In this document: piece after piece, positions 30,318 through 37,938 of the stretch
Layout: each line of letters starts with the position of its first letter
Numbering within the stretch: the first letter of the stretch is position 1
NCBI GenBank assembly: GCA_030540405.1
Contig: JAUNWH010000005.1
Coordinates: forward strand, 25,048-89,047
Length of the DNA: 64,000 nt
Origin: Spirochaetales bacterium
Lineage (GTDB): Bacteria > Spirochaetota > Spirochaetia > Treponematales > Treponemataceae
Direction: 5' to 3'
The notes under the pieces: model-generated
Seen by the model: the letters and a program-made list of their open reading frames with translations, nothing else
Databases searched by the model: none
Told to the model about the DNA's origin: nothing
Position numbers and translations under genes: made by a program

Positions 30318-30417
30318 GTCATTCCTGTGCAGCGACACAGGAATCTGTTATAAAACTTCAATAGATTATCAACCGAGTTTCTTTTAGAAATATCGCAGGG
30401 TCAAGCCCGATAATGAC
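30318..30417 (+). repeat. 100-bp composite repeat, copy B
   Basis: Same 100-bp structure as 16560-16659 with about ten substitutions. The first hairpin (30318-30345) has stem ATTCCTGTG/CACAGGAAT and loop CAGCGA. The two stem changes on the left arm relative to copy A are partly matched on the right arm. Located between the ATPase gene and the PLP-enzyme gene. Confidence 0.8.
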
Positions 30418-30442
30418 AATAAAAAAAATTAGGCAGGAAAAA

Positions 30443-31615
30443 ATGGCGTTGTCAATAGAAACAAAATGCATTCACTTGGAAGATGAGGACAATTGTAAAA
30501 ATCACTATGGCGCGGTAAGTTTTCCGATTTATCAGACAGCAACTTATGCGCATCCGGGAGCAGGAAAAAGCACTGGCTTTGACTATTCTCGGCTGCAAAA
30601 TCCAACCCGTGAGCAGCTTGAAAAAACTGTCGCTTCTCTTGAAAACGGAATTGATGCGTTTGCACTTTCAAGCGGAATGGCGGCAATAAGTCTTTTAATG
30701 GAATTTTTTTCTCCGGGCGACAACTTGATTGTGGATTCTGATCTTTACGGCGGAAGCATAAGGCTGTTCGACAATGTTTCAGCAAAAAACGGAATTGCAT
30801 TTACCCGCACAGAATTCAGCAAAGTTCGCAATGAAAACGGAATTGAAAATTTAATCACAAAAAACACAAAGGCTCTTTACGTGGAAACTCCCACAAATCC
30901 GATGATGAACGTTTCGGACATTTCGCTTCTTTCAAAAATTGCAAAAAAGCACGAACTTCTTTTGATTGTGGACAACACATTTCTTTCGCCGTATTTTCAA
31001 AATCCGCTTGACCTTGGCGCAGACATCGTAGTTCACAGCGGAACAAAATATCTTGGCGGACACAACGACACGCTCGCAGGATTTGTTGTTACAAACAGAA
31101 CCGATATTCAAGAAAAACTGCGGTTTCTTATAAAGACAACTGGAGCTGGACTTGCGCCGTTTGACTGCTGGCTTATTTTGCGCGGAATAAAAACTTTGGC
31201 TGTAAGAATGGAACGCGCGCAAGAAAACGCATTAAAAATTGCAAACTGGCTAAAAGAAAGTCCGCTTGTTGAGCGTGTAATTTATCCGGGCTTTCCTGAA
31301 CATCCGGGACACAAAATAATGAAAAAGCAAGCAAGAGGATTCGGCGCAATGATTACATTCCAAGTAAAGTCGCAAAAACTCGCGCTTTCAATTCTGGAAA
31401 AAGTTTCACTTATCCGTTATGCTGAAAGTCTTGGCGGCGTTGAAACTCTCATAACTTATCCTGCAACTCAAACGCACGCTGATGTTCCGGAAGAGCTTAG
31501 AATAAAAAACGGAATTACAAATGCAACATTGAGGCTTTCCGTTGGAATTGAAAACTGCGATGACCTTATAAAAGAATTTGAGGATGTATTTTCGCAGGCG
31601 CAAAAAGAGGAATAG
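30443..31615 (+). CDS. Cys/Met metabolism PLP-dependent enzyme (cystathionine gamma-synthase/lyase type)
   Basis: A 390-residue fold-type I PLP enzyme of the MetB/MetC/MGL family. The PLP lysine is in VVHSGTKYLGGHNDTLAG; LYVETPTNPMMNVSDI and LSSGMAAISLLMEFF are family hallmarks. It could be cystathionine gamma-synthase, gamma-lyase or methionine gamma-lyase. An earlier ATG at 30413 lies inside the composite repeat; the ATG at 30443 with AGGCAGGA upstream is preferred. It is six bases from the MalY/PatB gene and follows an amino-acid importer, pointing to sulphur amino-acid use. Confidence 0.92.
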   Translation: MALSIETKCIHLEDEDNCKNHYGAVSFPIYQTATYAHPGAGKSTGFDYSRLQNPTREQLEKTVASLENGIDAFALSSGMAAISLLMEFFSPGDNLIVDSDLYGGSIRLFDNVSAKNGIAFTRTEFSKVRNENGIENLITKNTKALYVETPTNPMMNVSDISLLSKIAKKHELLLIVDNTFLSPYFQNPLDLGADIVVHSGTKYLGGHNDTLAGFVVTNRTDIQEKLRFLIKTTGAGLAPFDCWLILRGIKTLAVRMERAQENALKIANWLKESPLVERVIYPGFPEHPGHKIMKKQARGFGAMITFQVKSQKLALSILEKVSLIRYAESLGGVETLITYPATQTHADVPEELRIKNGITNATLRLSVGIENCDDLIKEFEDVFSQAQKEE

Positions 31616-31621
31616 AATTTT

Positions 31622-32797
31622 ATGGAACAGAATCTTGACTTTGACACAATCATTGACAGAAAAAATACAGACTGCTTAAAATACGACTTTGCAGTTCGGC
31701 GCGGACTTCCAAAAGATGTGCTTCCGCTTTGGGTTGCCGACATGGATTTTAAAACTTCAAGCTGCATAATTGATGAGCTTAAAAAAGTCTGCGAGCATGG
31801 AATCTTTGGATACACAGAAACTCAAACTGAATACTTCAGTGCGGTTGCCGACTGGATGAAAAATCAGCACAACTGGAAAGTTCAGGAAGACTGGCTTATA
31901 AAAACTCCGGGCGTTGTGTTTGCTCTTGCAATGGCGGTAAAGGCATTCACGCAAAAAGGAGACGCCGTTATTTTGCAGTTGCCAGTTTACTATCCGTTTA
32001 TGGAAGTAATCCGCGACAACGAAAGAAAAGTTGTAAGCAATGACCTTGTTCTGGGCAACGACAACCGCTACCACATTGATTTTTCCGACTTTGAAAATAA
32101 AATAATTCAAAACAACGTAAAATTGTTTTTTTTGTGCAGTCCGCATAATCCTGTGGGAAGAGTCTGGAGCAAGGAAGAACTTTTGCAGCTTGGAGAAATT
32201 TGCCTTCGCCACAAAGTAATTGTTGTAAGCGATGAAATTCACAACGACTTTATTTTTGAAGGGCAGCACAATGTGTTCGCTTCATTAAACGAAGAGCTTG
32301 CAAATATAACCATAACTTGCACTTCGCCAAGCAAAACTTTCAATCTTGCAGGAACACTTATTTCAAACATTTTTATTTCAAATCCTGAACTTAGAAAAAA
32401 ATTTAAAAAGCAAGTTGACGCTGCGGGAATAAGCCAGCTGAGCGTGTTCGGAATAAAGGCTTGCCAGGCAGCATACCAGCACGGGCTTGAATGGTTCACT
32501 TCTGTAAAAAAATATATAAAGGCAAACATTGATTTTATTGAAGAATTCACGCAAAAAAATCTTTCCGGCGTAAAAATGATTCACCACGAAGGAACTTATC
32601 TTGCCTGGCTTGACTTCCGCGGAACTGGACTTAATGTGCAGGAACTTGAAGACTTGATTATCAACAAAGCAAAACTTTGGCTTGACAGCGGAAAAATTTT
32701 CGGAACATCAGGAAATGGATTTCAGCGGATAAATGCTGCCTGCCCGCGCAAAACTCTTGAAGAAGCAATGAAAAGAATTCAAAAGGCGTTGAAATAA
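31622..32797 (+). CDS. MalY/PatB-family cystathionine beta-lyase/aminotransferase
   Basis: A 391-residue aminotransferase-fold PLP enzyme with SPSKTFNLAG (PLP lysine), LCSPHNPVGRVWSKEEL and VSDEIHNDF. This family cleaves cystathionine or cysteine to pyruvate, ammonia and a thiol or sulphide. It is adjacent to the MetB-type enzyme, so the pair could run trans-sulphuration or cysteine/methionine degradation. Transcribed with the preceding gene. Confidence 0.92.
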   Translation: MEQNLDFDTIIDRKNTDCLKYDFAVRRGLPKDVLPLWVADMDFKTSSCIIDELKKVCEHGIFGYTETQTEYFSAVADWMKNQHNWKVQEDWLIKTPGVVFALAMAVKAFTQKGDAVILQLPVYYPFMEVIRDNERKVVSNDLVLGNDNRYHIDFSDFENKIIQNNVKLFFLCSPHNPVGRVWSKEELLQLGEICLRHKVIVVSDEIHNDFIFEGQHNVFASLNEELANITITCTSPSKTFNLAGTLISNIFISNPELRKKFKKQVDAAGISQLSVFGIKACQAAYQHGLEWFTSVKKYIKANIDFIEEFTQKNLSGVKMIHHEGTYLAWLDFRGTGLNVQELEDLIINKAKLWLDSGKIFGTSGNGFQRINAACPRKTLEEAMKRIQKALK

Positions 32798-32803
32798 ATT
32801 TTG

Positions 32804-32832
32804 TTGAAAAAGTTGAATAGTGATTTTATAAT
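32804..32832 (+). promoter_or_regulatory. promoter giving a leaderless expansin-lipoprotein transcript
   Basis: TTGAAA (32804-32809), 17 bases, consensus TATAAT (32827-32832), then CATTGC and the ATG at 32839. No ribosome binding site lies between. Confidence 0.72.
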
Positions 32833-32838
32833 CATTGC

Positions 32839-33630
32839 ATGAAACATTTTAAATTATTTTCTTTACTCAAAGCTGTTGTTTGCATTGCCGCCTTATGGGG
32901 GGGGCTGTGCAGCTGCTCTGGTTTAGACGGAATTTTTTCAGATGACGAAGATGAAAATGACAGCGGCTCAAAGGAATCTTCATTCACAGGAAAATACACA
33001 GAGCCAACAACTGGAACTGTCACTTTTTATGAAGGCTACGATGCAACTTCTGTAGCATATTATGTTCCGCAGATTGAAAACGGATTTTACAAATGCGCAG
33101 TTTCAGAACCAAAACTTGCAGAGCTTCCGCCGGGAACTGCACTTGAAATAACTTACAACGGAACAACAATCAACGCGCTCATAACTGATCTTTGCCCTTC
33201 TTCAGAAAACAGCAAATGGACAAGCCAAAGCTCATATTTCTTTGACCTTGCAAAAAACGCATTCACAAAACTTGCAGAAGAAAAATTGGGACACGTTGAC
33301 GTTACATTCAAAGCAATTCCGTATCCAACAAAGTCAAATATTTTCTTTCAGTCAAAAGACGGAATCAATGAATGGTGGCTTGCCGGAAGATTTTACAATA
33401 TGCGCTATCCGCTTAAAAAAGTTGAAATCAGCATTGATGGTTCTGCATACAAACAAATGACACGAGATTCTGTGCAAAACAACTGGTACAAAGTTGACGG
33501 ACAAAATTTAATTTATGGAAAAAAGAAATTCCGCCTGACAGACGTTTACGGACAAGTAATAGAAACAAGCGAAATTTCTTCTGTTTCAGCAATGGGAACA
33601 TACAACTGCGGAAAAAATTTTGGGTATTAA
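32839..33630 (+). CDS. expansin-like lipoprotein with a G8 tract in its signal peptide
   Basis: A 263-residue lipoprotein. The signal peptide contains LWGGLCSC with a lipobox cysteine, then an acidic linker (DDEDENDSGSKESS). The rest matches bacterial expansins: a D1 double-psi barrel (GTVTFYEG, LITDLCPSSENS, SSYFFDLAKNAFTKLAEEKLG, with the catalytic-type Asp of TDLCP and FFDLA) and a D2 CBM63-like domain (FFQSKDGINEWWLAGRFYNM to FRLTDVYGQVIE). Expansins loosen cellulose without cutting it. The G8 tract encodes Trp-Gly-Gly and is in frame here (ON). It fits the GH9 cellulase nearby. Confidence 0.85.
   Translation: MKHFKLFSLLKAVVCIAALWGGLCSCSGLDGIFSDDEDENDSGSKESSFTGKYTEPTTGTVTFYEGYDATSVAYYVPQIENGFYKCAVSEPKLAELPPGTALEITYNGTTINALITDLCPSSENSKWTSQSSYFFDLAKNAFTKLAEEKLGHVDVTFKAIPYPTKSNIFFQSKDGINEWWLAGRFYNMRYPLKKVEISIDGSAYKQMTRDSVQNNWYKVDGQNLIYGKKKFRLTDVYGQVIETSEISSVSAMGTYNCGKNFGY
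32897..32904 (+). repeat. G8 tract inside the expansin-lipoprotein signal peptide
   Basis: Eight G within codons 20-22, in frame as read. Gain or loss of one G would truncate the protein shortly after the signal peptide. Confidence 0.85.
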
Positions 33631-33637
33631 ACCCCAT

Positions 33638-34063
33638 CTACTCCTTCTGGCGGTTTGCAATCTGCAGGTTCATTTTTTTTACTTCCTGCAGACCTTTTAA
33701 GTATTCAACAAGCATTACAATAAAGAAAACCACAACAAAAGTGAGTTCCATTCCCACAAGCATTTTAATGCTTCCAAAGCTGAACCAGTCAAGTTTATGA
33801 CCGACAGCCAGAACTAGAAAATTTATAATCAAAAAATATAAAATCCGCAGAGCAATAAGTTTTCCTTTTGGAAATTCATCTTCTTTCAAAAGCGGAATGT
33901 ATAAAATAGAAGAAATAAAGGCAATCAGAAAAACTCCAAAGATGTAGGACAAATGCAGCTCAATATCCGAGCCCCAGCAAACATAGCAGTAAATTCCAGA
34001 ACAGAGAAAAATTCCTGTTGAAATAACACAAAACATACTTACGATTCTTGCAACTGAATTCAT
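33638..34063 (-). CDS. DUF3021-like membrane protein
   Basis: A 141-residue protein with four predicted membrane helices and a short charged C-terminus (YLKGLQEVKKMNLQI). Size, topology and position next to a LytTR regulator match DUF3021 proteins, which are thought to modulate the partner regulator. The start ATG at 34063 has GGAGG upstream; the longer frame to 34087 overlaps the LytTR gene. Last gene of a five-gene minus-strand operon. Confidence 0.7.
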   Translation of the reverse strand: MNSVARIVSMFCVISTGIFLCSGIYCYVCWGSDIELHLSYIFGVFLIAFISSILYIPLLKEDEFPKGKLIALRILYFLIINFLVLAVGHKLDWFSFGSIKMLVGMELTFVVVFFIVMLVEYLKGLQEVKKMNLQIANRQKE

Positions 34064-34076
34064 TTTTAGCCTCCGA

Positions 34077-34523
34077 TTACATTCCAAGCTTTTCTTTTAG
34101 CAATGGAACATACATTCTTGAAATTATAACTTTGTAGCCGTTTTTTAAGACAGCTTCAAATCTTCCGCCGAACGCAGGAACAAGCTTTGCAATTTTATTT
34201 ATATTCAAAACCACAGCCTTGTTCACTCTGATAAAATCCTTGAAAAGAAGCTCTTCTTCCAGCTGATAAAGCTTGCTCTTTGACTCGTAGACAGTTTCTT
34301 TTGTGTATGCAAAAACATTGTTGTCCACGGATTCGAAATAAAAAATTTCCTTTGGCTCAATAACAACAATCTGCGAATCTTTAAAAACCGCAAGCTTGTC
34401 TTTTCCGCTTTTAAAAGAATTCAAAAGCCGGATTATGTCGGGACTAAGGTTTGAACACTTTACAATTATTTCGTCCTCGCTTCCTGAATCCTTGTCTAAA
34501 ATTGTAATTTTCATTTTCTGCAT
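34077..34523 (-). CDS. LytTR-type DNA-binding regulator
   Basis: A 148-residue protein: a short N-terminal region and a C-terminal LytTR DNA-binding domain (VVIEPKEIFYFESVDNNVFAY, LFKDFIRVNKAVVLNINKI, VIISRMYVPLLKEKL). It lacks a receiver domain, like the LytTR proteins that partner DUF3021 membrane proteins. The ATG at 34523 follows AAGGAG by four bases. A longer frame reading upstream overlaps the preceding gene and is not supported. Probably regulates this operon. Confidence 0.85.
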   Translation of the reverse strand: MQKMKITILDKDSGSEDEIIVKCSNLSPDIIRLLNSFKSGKDKLAVFKDSQIVVIEPKEIFYFESVDNNVFAYTKETVYESKSKLYQLEEELLFKDFIRVNKAVVLNINKIAKLVPAFGGRFEAVLKNGYKVIISRMYVPLLKEKLGM

Positions 34524-34524
34524 T

Positions 34525-35937
34525 CTACTCCTTTTGAAAAATTTTTTCTGCATACCAGGCATTTCGCTTGGCATCTGTTTCACGTCCTGCCTTCCTGAAA
34601 TTTTCCGCCGCGCAAACATAATAATATGCAAGTGCTGTTTTCTTTTCATCGGAAACTTCGTCAAAGTCTGCACAAGATTTATAAAGCTCTGCAATGCGCT
34701 CAAAGTCTGCTCCAGCCACCGCGGATTTTTTAAACACGCTTTCTGGAACTGAAGAAGCAACATTGGCGCGGTTCAAAAGAACTTCCATTTCATCAGCAGT
34801 TCCAACACAAAGAGAAACAGCTTTGTCCAAATAAACAAACGCCTGCTTTACAAGTTTCATTGCCGCAAAAACATTTGAATTTCCTCCGCGGATTGCAAGG
34901 CACGAACCATAATACGCATTTGAAAGCGCAGAATTTTCCTGCTCGGCTACAAGCTCTGAAAAAAGTTTTTCGGCCTTTTTATATTCTCCCTGCTCAAAAA
35001 TGCAAACTGCATATTCAAGTTTTTCTGAAAATGAAGCAGGCTCGTTTTTTGTTTCTTTAAGCGGAATTATTTTCTGTTCCTGAAATTCCTTGTGGCGTTC
35101 TTTAACTGCGTTTTCAAAATCTGAATTCTGCAACGAAGATTCATCTTTCATTTTTACTTCAACTGGAAAAAGAGTGCGCGAAGAAAGCTGCTGACTCTGC
35201 GAAACTTGCGCAGAATATCCGTCGAGCAAATCGTAAATTTTTTCATCTGAATCTGAAGGCAAAAATCCGCCTTTGTCCCATTCAGAAAATCCGCCGGCAA
35301 CAACATAGTGCCAAGTAATTTTTGAAGTGTAGAATTTCTGAAGTTCTTTTTTTGCAAGCGGAATTCTCACAAAAATTTCTTTTCCGTTATTTCTAAAATA
35401 ATTTTCGGTTTCGCAAATTAAAGTCCGGCTTGAATTATAGACAGTTCCATTTTTTTTGTTTACCCAAACTGCAAAATTCCACGGATGAAAAATATCAAAC
35501 TTTACATTTTCAGCATCCGCAAACAAAGGCTCTGTTGAACCGCCGTTTATATTTTCTGCGCCAATGTAAACCATAATGTTGCGGACATCTGGAATTCCGC
35601 ACTTAAACTCAAGGTCAAGTTGCCAGTATTCCGGATTTTGCTGCCAGACTGCTTCGTAAACAGGCTTATGCACAGTGTAGCGAATCAAGTCAAGAGAACC
35701 TTTTTCAAACTGCTTATAATCTGGATAATTTAATTTTCCGCTTCCGTTGTCATCACAAGATTCGTCAAAAAAATCTGCAATAATTTCTCCGCCGTTAAGC
35801 CAAGGAGAATTTTTTAGCTTCAGCGATTTCACCATAAAATTTTGCACAGAATCTTCATTTATAAAAAACAGCGAAACACCGGCAAGACAAGTAAAGCCGC
35901 ACAGAAAAACCATAAAGTAATAAATAATTTTTTTCAT
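34525..35937 (-). CDS. glucodextranase-C/DOMON-like domain protein with TPR-like tail
   Basis: A 470-residue exported protein with one N-terminal membrane anchor. Residues about 40-250 resemble the C-terminal binding module of glucodextranases (DOMON-like; DLEFKCGIPDVRNIMVYIG, FDIFHPWNFAVWVN), which binds sugar or haem in related proteins. From about 300 the protein is helical with TPR-like repeats (AVCIFEQGEYKKAEKLFSEL, ALSNAYYGSCLAI). GGAG precedes the ATG. It lies between a 4Fe-4S membrane protein and a LytTR regulator. Role unknown. Confidence 0.7.
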   Translation of the reverse strand: MKKIIYYFMVFLCGFTCLAGVSLFFINEDSVQNFMVKSLKLKNSPWLNGGEIIADFFDESCDDNGSGKLNYPDYKQFEKGSLDLIRYTVHKPVYEAVWQQNPEYWQLDLEFKCGIPDVRNIMVYIGAENINGGSTEPLFADAENVKFDIFHPWNFAVWVNKKNGTVYNSSRTLICETENYFRNNGKEIFVRIPLAKKELQKFYTSKITWHYVVAGGFSEWDKGGFLPSDSDEKIYDLLDGYSAQVSQSQQLSSRTLFPVEVKMKDESSLQNSDFENAVKERHKEFQEQKIIPLKETKNEPASFSEKLEYAVCIFEQGEYKKAEKLFSELVAEQENSALSNAYYGSCLAIRGGNSNVFAAMKLVKQAFVYLDKAVSLCVGTADEMEVLLNRANVASSVPESVFKKSAVAGADFERIAELYKSCADFDEVSDEKKTALAYYYVCAAENFRKAGRETDAKRNAWYAEKIFQKE

Positions 35938-35965
35938 TTAAATCTCCAATTTGACAATTTGTTAT

Positions 35966-37129
35966 TTAATGCGCAAAGAAATTCAAAATCGCTTTGATTG
36001 AATCAATTGCAAAAGCCGAAGACATAATCGCTCCGAATGTAAAAGCTGCAAACCTGAACAAATTTTCTGGCGCAAAGAATTTTTTAATTCCTTTTGCAAG
36101 TCTGGATTTGGGTTCAGGCGCGCAGCATCCTTTGTTAAATCTAAACTGATAAGAAATCGCCTTTTCAGGACAAACCGCAATGCACTCTCCGCATTTTGCA
36201 CACGTAATTTCCGGCGAGCCTTTTTTCTGCTGAATTGTTGCAACATCAATTGCTCCAAATAGACAAGCCTGCGCACATTTCATGCAGCCTTTGCATTTTT
36301 CAGTGTCAATGCGCATTTTGAACGGACTTAGTTTGTCAGTCAAAGAAGCAAATGCGCCAAACGGACAAAGCATACTGCACTGAGTTCTGCGCTTAGTCAA
36401 AATCGGAAGCACAACCACAAGCCCCAAGAAAAGCCCTATAAAAATAATTCCCGCAATAAGCCCCGGAATTGTCGTCATAGGAATAAATTCCGTCACAATT
36501 TTATACGGACAAAACCAGTCGCAATAAAGAGCCGACATAGTTCCAAAACAGGCAAGAGCTAAAAAGAGCAAAAAGCCAAACTGAAAGTCGCGGATTTCCT
36601 TGTTATGCGCCAAAAGATTAAGCCGCCTTTTTTTTGCAATGTGCGAAAAGCCTTCATCCCAGCCGCCGTAAAAACAAACCCAGGCACACCAGCCGCGGCC
36701 AAGAACAAGAGTAAACACAAGCCAGATTGCAAGCATACTTGCAATTGAAGCAAAATGCCCCGAAACTCTTGCAGGAAAAATTACAGTCTGCGTTGCAAGA
36801 TAAGACAAAAGTCCCTGCGGAATTACAATGTGGCAAAACGGAAGCTCGCAAGTTGCAAGAGCCTCATTGGTAATTTCCATGCTTCCCCTTTCTGCAAAAA
36901 GATTCGCTATAAATCCAATGCAAAAAAACACAGCGTAAGTTGTTAAAAAAATTCTGCGATATATAGTTCCGCTTCCTTTCTTTTTGTTTTCTGAAAAAGT
37001 CATTCCACTGTAAAGAAACATTAGGAACAAACCATAAAAAACAGACACAACAGAAAATCCGTTATTTGCCACGACAAAAAACAAAATAACAATCGACATC
37101 AAGCCGCAAAGAATAACTGAAACAATCAT
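35966..37129 (-). CDS. NapH/NosR/CcoG-type membrane 4Fe-4S ferredoxin
   Basis: A 387-residue membrane protein with several helices, the CxxxCP-type motifs GRGWCAWVCFYGGWDE and CSMLCPFGAF, and two [4Fe-4S] binding motifs CKGCMKCAQACLFGAI and CAKCGECIAVCP. Such proteins move electrons between the quinol pool or cytoplasmic donors and periplasmic or copper-linked acceptors. It is 11 bases after the DsbD-like gene, pointing to a membrane electron relay. No nitrate or nitrous oxide reductase gene is in the window, so the acceptor is unknown. Confidence 0.85.
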   Translation of the reverse strand: MIVSVILCGLMSIVILFFVVANNGFSVVSVFYGLFLMFLYSGMTFSENKKKGSGTIYRRIFLTTYAVFFCIGFIANLFAERGSMEITNEALATCELPFCHIVIPQGLLSYLATQTVIFPARVSGHFASIASMLAIWLVFTLVLGRGWCAWVCFYGGWDEGFSHIAKKRRLNLLAHNKEIRDFQFGFLLFLALACFGTMSALYCDWFCPYKIVTEFIPMTTIPGLIAGIIFIGLFLGLVVVLPILTKRRTQCSMLCPFGAFASLTDKLSPFKMRIDTEKCKGCMKCAQACLFGAIDVATIQQKKGSPEITCAKCGECIAVCPEKAISYQFRFNKGCCAPEPKSRLAKGIKKFFAPENLFRFAAFTFGAIMSSAFAIDSIKAILNFFAH

Positions 37130-37140
37130 CTTTCCCTCTA

Positions 37141-37776
37141 TTAAAAAAACAGTTTTATTAAGCCTTCAAAAATAAGAAAATAAAATCCGACTAAAAGCTG
37201 AGCAATTCGTGAAATTCTTTTCATCACAGGAAATATTTTTTGAACAAACGGAATTCCAAGAAGCGGAAGAAAAAACGGAAGTGTTCCAATATAAAAGAAA
37301 ACAAGATAAAAAATTCCTTTCATTCTGTTTGCAAAAAATACAGACCTCGCAATGGCTGTCCATAAAGGAGCGCAGATATGAAGCCCCACCGCAAGCCCCG
37401 TAAAAACCGCAGTCAAAAAATCATTGCCGGCTATTTTTAAGGAAACACACTTGCATCCATCTTTTTTCCACGGAAATTTTGCGCCGAATGAATTTAAAAG
37501 AAGCGCAGTTCCACAGAAAATGTAGGCATACACAGAAAGTCGTCTTGCAAAATACGGATCAAAAAATTCACTTGCAATAAGTCCCATCATGCTAAAAATA
37601 AACCCAAGGAAAAAATACATCGCAAGCCTTGAAGCCAAAAACAGCCCAAGCAATCCTGTATTCCGCCTGCAAGAAATTTTTTCTGTTCCGCATAAAAAAG
37701 GAATCAGCACAGGACCACAGTACATTGCGCAGTAAGTTCCTGTTGAAAGCCCCAAAATCACAGCCTCTAAAATCAT
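37141..37776 (-). CDS. DsbD/CcdA-like (SafE-type) thiol-relay membrane protein
   Basis: A 211-residue protein with about six helices and the redox-type cysteine pair in STGTYCAMYCGPVLIP, typical of the DsbD_2/SafE family that passes reducing equivalents across the membrane. A second cysteine set is CKCVS in a cytoplasmic or periplasmic loop. The ATG at 37776 is preceded by GGAGG; the frame opens earlier at GTG. First gene of the operon ending at 33638. Confidence 0.8.
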   Translation of the reverse strand: MILEAVILGLSTGTYCAMYCGPVLIPFLCGTEKISCRRNTGLLGLFLASRLAMYFFLGFIFSMMGLIASEFFDPYFARRLSVYAYIFCGTALLLNSFGAKFPWKKDGCKCVSLKIAGNDFLTAVFTGLAVGLHICAPLWTAIARSVFFANRMKGIFYLVFFYIGTLPFFLPLLGIPFVQKIFPVMKRISRIAQLLVGFYFLIFEGLIKLFF

Positions 37777-37901
37777 TATTGCCTCCACTTTTAAGCAGAA
37801 CTTTACAGGCTAGCAAAAAAATAGAAAAGACGATTTTAAGCAACTTGCAAAAACATGAATGTAAAATGCAAAATTTGAAAGATAAAAATTAGAAGGAAAC
37901 G

Positions 37902-37927
37902 AAAAAAGGCGACCCGAAAGCCGCCTT
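37902..37927 (-). terminator. rho-independent terminator of aspS
   Basis: Minus-strand stem AAGGCG (37922-37927) with CGCCTT (37906-37911), ten-base loop GCTTTCGGGT, followed by TTTT. It lies 11 bases past the aspS stop. Confidence 0.8.
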
Positions 37928-37938
37928 GTAGTTTTTAG

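Noticed and set aside
30413..30442. Upstream ATG of the MetB-type enzyme
   Set aside because: It lies inside the composite repeat and has no ribosome binding site; the ATG at 30443 has one.
34523..34763. N-terminal extension of the LytTR regulator
   Set aside because: It overlaps the end of the preceding gene in another frame, is not LytTR-like, and the AAGGAG-linked ATG at 34523 is better.
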